Source of the DNA: Tyto alba
Lineage: Eukaryota; Chordata; Aves; Strigiformes; Tytonidae
DNA length: 64,000 bases
NCBI RefSeq assembly: GCF_018691265.1
Contig: NW_024881330.1
Span: forward strand, 21,294,386-21,358,385
Direction: 5' to 3'
Shown here: positions 12,614-23,240 of the stretch, in pieces
Position numbering within the stretch: position 1 is the first letter of the stretch
How the letters are laid out: every line of letters starts with the position of its first letter
The notes under the pieces: model-generated
Database searches by the model: none
The model's input: the letters and a program-made list of their open reading frames with translations, nothing else
Told to the model about the DNA's origin: nothing
Position numbers and translations under genes: made by a program

Positions 12614-12636
12614 TTATTATTATTATTATTATTATT
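12614..12636. repeat. (TTA)n microsatellite
   Basis: Uninterrupted TTA trinucleotide run of about 7.7 units immediately downstream of the candidate conserved block. Confidence 0.95.
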
Positions 12637-14390
12637 GTGTGTTTTAATGTACTCTTCTCACTATGAAATGATGCAGTTTTTGACCGAGAGGTGAGGAAAA
12701 GCCAGGTTAAGTGCAGGATCTTTTGTGGGCAAGAAAAAAGATATGATACAATTTAATCATGCAGAAATAGTTCCTTGGCTGAGCAGATATTTTTCCAAAC
12801 TCAAAGTAGAAGCAAAACCACATCATAAAAACAAAATACAGGAAAAATAACAAGCTGTAACAAAAAGCGTAAGCACAAACAACAAAAATACAAATGGCAA
12901 TGACCATATGACAAAAAGAAAAAAAGTATGAAAAATCCAAACAATATATTCAATATCATAAGAATTAATATATGGGAAGCAAAGGAAACAATTTTTAAGC
13001 AACAGAAATTACAAGGAACTTTTACTCTAAAATCACCAATGTTTTACCCTAACAAAGCACTAAAAATAGGAAAACTGAAGTACAATCCCTTTCCAGAACT
13101 TCACCTGAACAACTCTCCTATCTGGAATCTGTTAAACTAGTTATCTGGCTAAATTTATGTTATGACTGGCACAACAGTATCAGTTGAGGTATGGACCAGG
13201 TTTTATTTTATCTATACCATTTATTTGTTTGATTTTCCTCTGTTTACGTATCCTTACCATCCAATTTAAGGCATATATTATTTAACACTGATTCTCATGC
13301 AAGGACTAACTTCTAAGGGACAGGAAGATCCCTTTTCTTTACAAAACTGAATTCAGACTTGCATACCAATTCAATACAATAGTTCTGTAGATACATTGGC
13401 TATTTTGGAAATAATCTAATAGTAAAATTGACAATTTTTGAGCTAAATTAATCCAGAAATCTTTCCAGAGTTCTCCCCCCAAAATTAGTATCTACATACT
13501 GACTTCATACTTTCTTCAGCGCTTTAAGCAGGCACAAGAATTTTCTGATAACTGAAATTCCATTATTTAGATTAATAAACACTTGCACAGAATAACACAA
13601 AGCAAATACTGCTGCACCTTTACTATAATCAAATAAAACAGCAAGGAAAGATTCCCACTTATTTCTTTCTACAAAAAGCAGCACAAGAAGTAAGATTTCT
13701 GCAAGAATTGCTTTTCAAAGATCCTCTCACATTGTCCTTAGATGGATGAGTGGAAAAAGAAAGGACAAAAATTCCCACAGGAAATGATTGTGTGCTCCAT
13801 CTGCAACCCTTAGTGACTTCAGTGGGTCTAAGATGACCATTACAGGTAGCGTGCCTTCAACAATCCCCAGGTTACAGCTGATCCTGAGCACAAGTATTGA
13901 GAGATCAGCTGAGGAGTAAGTATAGCCTGGCAAAGCATGACTGCAGTGAGTGAATGACATCCATCCTCCTGCTTCACCCTAGAAGGCCATGCTTTCTCCT
14001 CTAGGCTCCAAGCACAGATTTCACAATATTTTCCTTTGAAATTAATATATTTTTGAAGAAAGATCCTTTGTAAGCACATTGGAAGCACATGAAACTCGCA
14101 GGATTTCTAAGCAAGAGACCCAGCAGGGGCTTCTCCCAGCTTACCTGTGCCTTTGGAAGGCACTGATTTTCCAGTCTGCAGTTTAGCTTGGAGGTTATTT
14201 AAGCACCTGAATGCCCACATCTGCAACTCAGTATTCAGAAAAATACTGGCAGGGAAAACAAGATGAAGATTTTGTTTTCGAAGAGCCACAAAGGAGCCAC
14301 CAGAGCCACCCTTTTATTTTCTCACCCTACCCTTAATATAACTAAAAAAGTCCCTTTATCTTATGGGGGGACATCAGCACTAATAAAAAC

Positions 14391-14421
<31 letters not shown>

Positions 14422-16729
14422 CAACAAACAAACAAAAAACAAACAAACAAACAAACAAAACAAACAAAAAAAAACCAACCCAAACTATTACATTAGTTAG
14501 GGGCAGAGAATTATAGCTACTGAAAACCTGCCCAAATGAAAATAAAACAAGTCACTTGGGAAATATCTGATTGCTGAAAAAGTATTAATGTTTTAAATGA
14601 AACAATATAAAAAAAAAATATCAAAATCCAAATAAGTTAGAAAACGGAAGTTCTGAACTGAAGAAAAGTTTGTTCTTTAAGCATAAGTCCCTGACAATAG
14701 TAATCACTGAGGAATTCCTCCCGTTTTAAAGGAAACCAAAACTATTCAGGCGCACGATCTAGGAAACAGTGAAGCTGCTGGAAGTGCTGAGGCCCCCCAC
14801 CCTGCTCATCATCTAAACCATGATGGACTCAGTCCTATCCAAAAAGCTGCCAGGGAAAATATTACATTGTCCACCATGGGGACTCACAGACAGATCAATC
14901 TTTTCAATTTTTCTGATACTATAATCTTGAAACTTGGCTATTTTCTAAGCACATTCAAGTTGTGGTATCAGCAGATTCAAACTTTAAGTTCTAATAGACA
15001 TCACTGTTCATATTACTCTGTGTAGAGGTACACACTGCAATTTGCTTAACTGCAGACAATGCCCGCTGTCCTGGACCCTTCTAGGCATAAATTTAACATA
15101 ATATTTTTTTTTTTTCTAAAATTGTATATCAAAAATGTATATAAAAAAACCCAACAATGTTCAGCTCTACAGCTGAAGTTTAAGTTTCATTTTGTTGACT
15201 TTTAATTTAACTTACTTTTGAAGTAAATAAAATATTTTGCTTTTTTAGTTCTTAGAGTTCTTCCTAAGTACTGTAAGCCTTCTGTAGAGTTGCAAAAGAG
15301 GTAAGTAGAGGGGATAAGACAGGGCTCTGTAAAAGCATCAGCTGCTAAGTGTAGTAAAAAACATTTCTATTTCTTACACTTAAGGAACCAGAGATCATCA
15401 AATAAAACAATCAAACAGAAGATTTAAAATATACCAAAAGAAGGTTATTTTTCTACCCAACACCTGGCCAAGAGTGTGAAGGACAAAGTTATAGCCATAA
15501 CAGAAATTCATACAAGAAAAGTTCATCAAGATTTTTGAATGTAAATGTAAAGATATAACCTCTGATCAAGGAAGCTGCAGAACACCAGAAGATGACTAGG
15601 TATAACAGGGGAAGTACCACTATCTGCCTGTCATATGCTTATCTTCTTTCCCACTTTATCCATCACTGGCCACTGCCACAGACAGATACAGTTCTAAATA
15701 GTTCACGACTGCCCAGTAGAGCCTTAAGACATTTCTTACGCAAATTCAATGCACTAGACCTTTTACCATTTTTAACGTCCAATCACTATTATTCTTCTTC
15801 CCTGATTTTTTCAAATTAGTCAGTATTTTTCTGCTATACAGACATGTGAAACCCAGAATGTAACTGGTTCAGTCTCATTGCAATGTCAAACCTAGATTTT
15901 AATGCCTGAGTAGGTTTTGGACAATCAAAAGAAACATACATTTTTTTTCCTAAAAGTTTCTAAAGCTCTTTCCCAACTTAGTATTATTTTAATAACCTTA
16001 TTCAAATAATTAATGAAGTTATTAAGTAAAGCCATATAAATAGATCCTTACCAAGAACAGATCTCTTTACATCACTGCCAGATGGTGCCCTAAAAATTCA
16101 ATACTCTATTATTTTATGAGAACCTTATGTTTATGATTCTGGAGCCAGGTTTACTCAATGTGATTGCATTCACATATACACCAGTTTGAATTAATCAGTT
16201 TGGGTGTATGGTTTCATGAGGATCAGATGTTTTATTAAAATACAGATATCAGATTTCTTCTTTACCAATATGTAATTCAGTCTTTAAATATCCAATATGT
16301 CACTTAAGGTCTCTTTATTAGAGACGTGTGTTTATCATTTATGATACTGCCTTCATCTAGAGAATAGACTGTGAACCCTGTGGACATGGGAGTCTCGTTA
16401 TGTAGCCTTACTGGTTTCTGGACTTTCCTTTCCAAATATTTTGTTTGCCACCTTTCCTGGAATACAAGCTGAATTGTAGGTCAGGTTAATAAAATGAATT
16501 ACTTTATTCATCTGTTCAATGAATTTCCTTGACAATAATTTCCTTGAAAATTATGCATATTACCATATTTGGTAACGTTATAAATTTCTAATATTTTTTC
16601 CATGTTCTTTATTCTATAACGTTTTCTTCTATTAACTCCATATGCTGTTTTTTAAAGATTTACTGTAAAAAAATTCTTTCCTTGCCACTATAGCACTCAT
16701 TCTTACAACTGTTATAAAGAAGGCTAATG
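12637..16729. other. Intronic sequence with one long A-rich microsatellite
   Basis: No exon or mobile element is recognised apart from the CAAA/CAAAA array at 14384-14474. A piece at 13813-13826 (GTGACTTCAGTGGG) resembles the centre of ancient amniote palindromic repeats. The rest is ordinary AT-rich sequence. Confidence 0.55.
14384..14474. repeat. (CAAAA)n/(CAAA)n microsatellite
   Basis: About 90 bp of CAAAA units passing into CAAA units. The plus-strand translation is a Lys/Gln/Asn/Thr-rich low-complexity string, explaining the spurious open frame at 14263-14496. It may be the expanded tail of a lost retroelement, but no element body is recognisable upstream. Confidence 0.93.
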
Positions 16730-17832
16730 TTGTGACAATATTTTAAAAACAGAAAGGGAATGACCTGGATAATAGGCCTGTCAGCCTGATATTGATACAT
16801 GGCAAAGCAATTTGAACAGATGATATAGAGCTTAATTAATAAAGAATTAAATACAAGTAACAAAATTAGTGCCAATCAACATATGCTTAGGGAAAATATC
16901 TTAAAATACTAACTTTGTATTCTCTATTAACAAGATCATACTTATCTGATAGAAATCATACGTTACCATTATTATATTTGCACTTCTGTAAGGTATCTGA
17001 CTTAATATGATATTCCATTTTAATTAGGGGTAAGATATCAATAGTAAAAAAATAAGGCTTAGAGAGAACTGGATAAATGACAAATATGAACACTGTTAGT
17101 CACTGACTGGTTATATTTCTAGCAAAGTATGGAAAGCATGGGGTTTTGACCCTTCAGTACTTAGCATCATAAAGAATCAAATCATTTAATTATAAAGTCT
17201 GAGAAAAATAAAACAATTGGAGAGGACTGAATAATGAAGAAGGATGGTACAGGACAGCAGAATAATCTGGCAAATCTGGGCTCACTGCATGTGTGTGGTA
17301 ATACAGAAAAAAAAAGTGCTCATGGGACCAAATAATGCAGGACATACCCACAGGGCAGGGGACTCTCTTCTGTGAAGCACTGTCTGTGAAAAAATGTTTG
17401 GGGATTTAGGCTTGTTATCAGTCGAACGGGATTTCTCAGTTGAACACTGTAGCCAAAAGTGGAAAAGCACAGTACCACTAAACAGTAGCAACGAAAGATA
17501 TATTGTGCAGCAGTAGTAAGATTATATTAACTAGATAAGATGGCACTGGCATGGGTCTACTATAATTCTATTCCCAGTTCTCTTGCCCCAGTTCCCAGAA
17601 GAAAGCTGAAAACTTTGAGGAGGTTCAGTGGAAATACATTAAAATACTTAAAAGGCCAGGAAGGATGTCTTACGGTAAAAGTTTCAAGAAACTAAGCCTC
17701 CTCAGCTTATCACAAAGAATGCTACGGTTTGACTTGGATGTGCACATACCTAAAAGAGGAAAATAGATATGATCACGAGTTCTTGATCAAACTGGGAGGG
17801 AACTCATTCAAAGGCAGCACTGCCATTCAGAG
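16730..17832 (+). mobile_element. Ancient CR1-family LINE fragment, heavily decayed
   Basis: Several CR1 ORF2 landmarks occur in the right order on the plus strand. At about 16757 is GNDLDNRPVSL, the counterpart of the reverse-transcriptase motif GNYRPVSL. At about 16982 is a stretch equivalent to DFCKAFDLVPHD. At about 17357 are remains of DSILGSSDSEKDLGV, followed near 17450 by VAK. At 17620-17760 is the C-terminal block resembling RFQRRATRM...LFSLTKRRLRGDL. Frames are broken by many stops and indels, and part of the palm region is deleted. It resembles the older CR1 lineage shared with turtles and crocodilians more than young bird CR1. It lies antisense to ZFPM2 and is directly followed by a second, younger CR1. 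Boundaries are approximate. Confidence 0.78.
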
Positions 17833-18632
17833 TGGCCTAGACAGTCAGGAAGAATATGCTTACAGGAACCTCATGAAACTCAACAAGGACAAATGTAATG
17901 TCCTGGGTTTGGGAAGGAAGGAACCTTTGCAATCAATGGTACAGGCACTGCCTGGCTGGGGAACAGCTCTGCTGGAAAGTTCCTGGGGGTGTTGCTAACA
18001 GAAAGATGACTATGAACCAACTGTATGCTGTGGCAGCAAAGGTGAACAGCTTCCTGGGCTGTATTAACAGGAGCAGAGCCAGTAGACCAAAGAAAGTGAT
18101 TATCCCCCTCTACTTATTAGACCACATCTGGAACACTACACCCAGTCTTGGGAATTCCATTATAAGATATTGACAAACTGAAGTAAGTTGGGCAAAGGAT
18201 TATCAAGATGGTCAGGGAGCTGGAGCACTTACCGTGCAGAAAACAGAGAGAGAACTGAACTCATTCAGCCTAGAGAAGGGAAGACTTCAAGGGGGAATCA
18301 ACAGCAGCCTTGCAATATTAAGAGAAGGTCATTAAGAAGGCAGAGGCAGGCTCTTAACAGGGGGACAAGAAACACTGGACATGAATTGGAAAAGAAAAAA
18401 AGATTCAGGCTGGATATGAGGAGACACTTTTCGCCATCAGGACAGCAAAACATTACAGCATGTTTTCCAGTGAGCACATGAAGTCTCCATCCTTGGAGAT
18501 TTCCAAGATTCAACGGGATAAAGGCCCAGGCCACCTGGTCTGATCTCAGAGCCAACCATGTTTTGAGCATGACACTAGACCAGAGACCTCCTGAGGTCCC
18601 TTCCAACCTGAATTATTATAGGATAGGATATT
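17833..18632 (+). mobile_element. 5'-truncated bird-type CR1 LINE with 3' end
   Basis: From about 17833 the sequence restarts at an ORF2 position upstream of where the preceding element had reached: NLMKLNKDKCNVLGLGR corresponds to the CR1 palm-thumb segment with FNKGKC. It continues through a degenerate copy of SREVIVPLYSALVRPHLEY, FSLEKGRLQGG and the 3' UTR ending in GAGACCTCCTGAGGTCCCTTCCAACCTGAATTATT, the hallmark of avian CR1 3' ends. The usual terminal ATTCTATGATTCTA octamers are reduced to a changed ATTATAGGATAGGAT. Stops and frameshifts show it is dead. This order reversal proves two separate insertions, the younger lying beside or inside the tail of the older. Confidence 0.88.
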
Positions 18633-20137
18633 TTTTTACAGGTATGCTGTGCTTCAAGCCATAATTAAGTTCTGCCTAAAGTAGACCTTTTACTTTATGT
18701 CTAGTCAAATTGGAAGTTTATTCCTGACCTTTTAATTTATACATTTTATGAATCTATCATTTTACTACATGTTTTACTGAGTAGACTTAGTTTTAAATAG
18801 TCTAGGAACTTAAGTTAACTTTCAGGAAAAAGAGACAAGTTAGGTTTCTCATTACTGTCATTGTATGACATGACCTAATTATTAAACTAGTTGCTAGATT
18901 TTAATCTTAACATAAAAGATAAACCAGATAGGATAATATGTACCATATTTTGTCATTCTGATGCACAAGCAGTTGCACATGCAACTGTTATTAAAGCAGA
19001 ATTTACATGTATCAATGCACAGATGTAAAGTTGAATCAACACCCCTAAGAGAAGGGAAATAATGGGAAAAATAACAGACACTAACACAACACTTTTAAGC
19101 GTTCCTTCTTTTTCTCTTCAAAAGCATCAGAGACTGAAGAATAGAGTACCCTCATTTAAGACTCCCTCAAACTTGAGTTTTTAACAGAGCATGAAGCATT
19201 AGCTTGGTATTCACATAAACCTAACTAAGTATGTGCCTTTTCATTTAAGGCAAACCACAGATAACAACAAAAAATCCTCTATTACATGTTTCAAGCATAA
19301 CCCCTATAGTGAGTGATCATACAGCTTGTGGTTACCTGCAATGAATTTGGTGAACAAGCCTTTGTCACATGGCTGCTGCGCTCTCATGGTTTATGCAACT
19401 TAATAAAAGAAGCTCCAGGAGAAAATGAGACTAACATAATCACGTAGCATCCAATATATAGAAAAGTGGACTGCATTGTACAGTATATTAATGTCATAAC
19501 AGAAACAGCTCACTAGATGTCATTCCCTAGCACCTCTGACTCAGACACTTGTGGTGGCTTTTGGAAACATGTTCCACTTTACATATTTAAGCCCTACAGA
19601 GACAATATCATCAAAGGTTCAGCATCAAACCATTTCATTGTTTTCATCTCAAGATCTGTTCCCTGGTTGTTTTAACTGAATAGGGCTCCAACAAGATATA
19701 AAAGCTGTGGAAATAGTTATTTCCTCTGTCCCTAATGACTTCGTACATCTAGTGAGGTTCAGAGTGTATGATTATTTTTCTAATAACAATCATGATACAA
19801 ACATTAATCACATAGCCTCAAAAGCCCAGGGATGGATTTACACACAGAGTGGGATGTAAATCTGCAAAAAAATAAGGAAAAATAATTACTATTTTATTTT
19901 TCTTTAGATATCCTATGGGTATGAACATGTTTTCCAGAGTTTTGATAACATACCATCCTCAAAGACTGTAACTGCAATTGCAGACACTCAGTGTGTTAAG
20001 AGGGAAAAAATCAAGCTGTAGACATTTCAAGCTAGGTAGAAAGAACTTTGCTATTCAGATTTGGAGAAGACTTTCCCCATGTGACTTACTTGGTCAAGAA
20101 GCAGTTCTGTGCAAAAGAAGAAAATAGTTAAGACACC
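18633..20137. other. Intronic spacer between CR1 and LTR
   Basis: AT-rich unique-looking sequence with no recognised repeat, exon or RNA gene. Small open frames are few and uninformative. Confidence 0.55.
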
Positions 20138-20729
20138 TGCCCTGGTTTGGGCTGGAATAGAGTTAATGTTCCTTTTGGTAACTAGAATAGTGCTGTGTTT
20201 TGGATTTAGCATTGGGTTTGGAATGAGAAGAATGCTGATAGCACACTGATGTTTTCAGCTGCTACCGAGACTTCAAGGACTCTCTGACTCCCCATGTCCT
20301 GCCCATGTGCAAGGGCACAGGGAGCAGGGAGGGAGCACGGCCAGAGCATCAGACCCAAATTGGCCAATGAAATATTCCATATCGTGGAACATCATGCTCA
20401 CTATATAGAGGAGGGGCAGTCAGGAAGGGGCTCTCTCTCTCTCAGTTCCGGAACTGCAATTGCGGGATCTTGGTATTTCAGGATCGCCAGCCAGGAACGG
20501 GCTGGGTATTGCTCAGCGGGTGGTGAGCAATTGCGTTGTGCATTGCCCGTTTATATTTTCTATTACTGTCATTGTTTTCATTTTATTACCATTGTTAAAA
20601 TGTTTCTATCTCAACCTGCGAGTCTCCCTTTACCGCTCCAATTCCCTCCCCCATTCCCAGGTGTGTGGGGGGAAGGGTGGGTGAGCAGCTGTGGGGTGGT
20701 TGGCTGCCAACCAGGCTCAAACCACAACA
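20138..20729 (+). mobile_element. Solo LTR of an avian ERVL-like endogenous retrovirus
   Basis: The unit begins TGCCCTGGTTTGGGCTGG and ends CTCAAACCACAACA, matching from memory the widespread bird ERVL-type LTR that starts TGTCCTGGTTT and ends ACCACGACA. Internal order fits an LTR: the segment GTGCTGTGTTTTGGATTTAG, then a CCAAT box at 20364-20368, a TATATA box at 20402-20407, and GGGTGGTGAGCAATTGCG typical of the R/U5 side of this family. No gag, pol or env lies on either side, so it is a solo LTR left by recombination. If the 3' end is placed at 20726, a perfect 5-bp duplication ACACC flanks it (20133-20137 and 20727-20731). With the family-typical end at 20729 no duplication is seen. A 164-codon open frame across it is chance. 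Confidence 0.85.
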
Positions 20730-21499
20730 CCTTAACTCTACAAAGTTCACTCATAACATTTTTTGCTGCACTGAAAGAAATCTTATGACATTTTGTTTCC
20801 TTTCTTCTTTATTAATTCACTAAAAATAACCTCCCTATAAACTGTTCAAAAACATTTTGGTAGTGTTTCTCTGCAAACTCAGAAAAGGATGACTTTGTTG
20901 AAAGTGTTTCCTGATATTATTAGAGTTTGCCATTCAGTATGCATTCAAATACATTTTATACAGAATAAAAATATGAAACATATATTTAAATACATGAGTC
21001 AGTTTTGAAGTCTGAGGAGCAGAATGTGGCCCAAATTATCTTTTCTTGTATTTAATTAATCTTATTTCATGATCCTGCAAATTAAACAGAAATAACAGCA
21101 TAACTATTATCATGAAAGACCAAAAGGGAAAACCTACAGTTGTTACTCTGTCACTACTGAGGAACCAAGCAATTCTCATGAGAGAATTTGAATACATATT
21201 TTATTTGAATTATGGGTAGAATTCAGAAGTTACTTGTTTAAACAGTGGTTAACAGTTTAACACTAACTTCAGCTGTCTAAAAACTTCGTGTCAAGTATAA
21301 GCTACACATCCAGGTTCTGTCTGTAGTAAACTGAGACATGTTCCAAAAGGTAAAATTATCCCCTTTCTTGTAGATAACTATCTGAAAATGGAATGAGTAA
21401 AGGTGCTTATCTTGTTCCATTGACTAAATACTACCTTAAACTAACTTATAGATGGCTATATTTAGATAAGACAAAATTAAAAGGACTATCTAAGTATTT
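20730..21499. other. Intronic spacer between LTR and CR1
   Basis: AT-rich sequence. Nothing recognised except possibly the far 5' part of the following CR1, whose start is hard to place. GATCCTGCAAAT at 21071-21082 resembles the end of ancient amniote MITE-like repeats but stands alone. Confidence 0.45.
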
Positions 21500-23240
21500 T
21501 TTGAAATTCTGTTCTAACCTGGAGTTGAAAATAGGGAGAGATTTTGCACATCAGCAAGATACACTTCTGCAGAAACATAGGCAGTAAAATTAAAATAAAG
21601 AAAAATATGGGCTTGGTACTCTGTAGGACAGAGACCATAGTGACAATGGACATGAAAAAGGCTGAAGCACTAACTGCCTTCTTTGGTTCCATTTTTACTT
21701 CTGAGGTGTGCCATCAGGCTTCCCAGGTTCCTCAGCCTACTGATAGGAGTCTAGACCATTATACACAGGATACTTAATCTTCACTGGAAGATTAAGTAAC
21801 GGAGCACTTAAGCAAATTGGACATAAACAAGTCCATGGGACCAGATAGGCTGCATTCAAGAATGATGAGGGAACTGGCCAATGTCACTATGAATCCATTC
21901 TCCATCACCTTTGAAATGCTGTGGCAACTATAAGGAGAAAAGTTCCCATATGACTGGAAATAGGGAAATGTTACACCAACCATCATGAAAGATAAGGAGG
22001 TTCCAGGGAACTATGGGTTTTTCAACCCAAACTACATCCCTGGGAATAGTACAAAGCAAATCCTCCTCACTGCCATGACCAGGCACATACAGGACAAGAA
22101 AGTGGTTGGGAACACCTGTCATGGATTTACAAAAGGCAAATCATACCTGACCAACCTCACTGCCTCCTATGATGAGATGACTGGCTCAGCAGATGAGGGG
22201 ACAGCAGTGGATATTGTTGGACTTTAGAAAAGTTTTCCACAGAGTATTCTCATAGGTACACTGGAAAAAAATTAATTGGATGGATAGATGACAAAGTGGG
22301 TAAAAAGCTGGCAGAATAACTGAATCAAAGGACTGTGAACAACAATATGAAATCCAGCTGGAGGCCAGTTACTAGTGGCATCTCTCGAGGGTCAATTCTG
22401 GGGCCAGTGCTTTTTAATATCATTATTATTGGTCTGCATGATAGGAAACAATGCCCTCTAGGTTTGCAAATGGTATCAGATTGGTAAGAGCAGCTGAGAA
22501 CCACTGGAGGACAAGGCTGCTATTCAGAGAACCACAACAATCTGGAGAAACGGGCTGACAGAAACCAGATTAAGTCCAACCAAGGCAAATGCCAAGTCCT
22601 GTACCTGGAACAGGTTAGCCCCATGCTACAGTACAGTTGGGTGCTGCCAAAGTGGAAAATAGCTTTTCTAAAAAGAATCAGCAAGCACACAAATTGGACA
22701 TGTATCCTCAGTGTGCTCTTGCAGTAGGGAAGGCCTGTTGCATCCTGGGCTCTGTATAAGTCTGTTGAGCAGGACGTACACAGACGTGCTGGAATGAGGC
22801 TGGTGGAAGACCACAAGCCTGCCAGGGGGCTGCAGCAAGGGGTGGCTGAAAGAGCTGGGAAGATCAGTGGTAGGACAGGCAGGCTTAAGGGGATTTAACT
22901 GCTGTATTCAAATATGTATTGGGAGGGTAAAGACAACACAAAGCCACTCTCCTATTGGAGGTGCTCAGGGGGAAGACAAGAAGAAAGATACCAGTTGCAA
23001 CAAGGGAAAATTTTAACAATTTCCAAAACATAAGATAGGCAAATATTAGAGCAGATAAGCAAGCAAATCAAACATTGAACACTGCTGAGAAGGTCTGTAG
23101 AATCTCCATCCATGGTGATCTTCAAACCTTGACCAGGCAAGGCCCCCAGCAACCCGATTTAAGTTAGCCCATCTTTGAGCTGGGGTTAGATTAGATGACC
23201 TCTGGAGGTGACTTTCAATCTACATTATTCTATGATTCTA
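21500..23240 (+). mobile_element. 5'-truncated CR1 LINE with decayed reverse transcriptase
   Basis: This is the longest CR1 here, about 1.7 kb. Recognisable ORF2 parts in order: KKAEALTAFFGSIFTSEVC (about 21655), LDINKSMGPDRLHSRMMRELA (21817-21880), GNVTPTIMKDKEVPGNYG (about 21966), TCHGFTKGKSYLTNL (about 22117), YDEMTGSADEGTAVDIVGL (to 22227), and GSILGPVLFNIIII (about 22391). The catalytic FADD box has become FANG (22463-22474), so both acidic residues are lost, and several stops and frameshifts interrupt it. The 3' UTR ends at about 23240 with GATGACCTCTGGAGGTGACTTTCAA and ATTCTATGATTCTA, the canonical CR1 tail. No poly(A) is expected in CR1. It lies antisense to ZFPM2. The 5' boundary is uncertain. 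Confidence 0.93.

Noticed and set aside
17898..18481. Open frames of 91-97 codons that look like a gene
   Set aside because: These are broken pieces of CR1 ORF2 and its 3' UTR, not host genes.
20294..20788. 164-codon open frame, the longest in the window
   Set aside because: It starts inside the solo LTR and runs past its 3' end; LTRs of this type do not encode a protein and the translation shows no known family.
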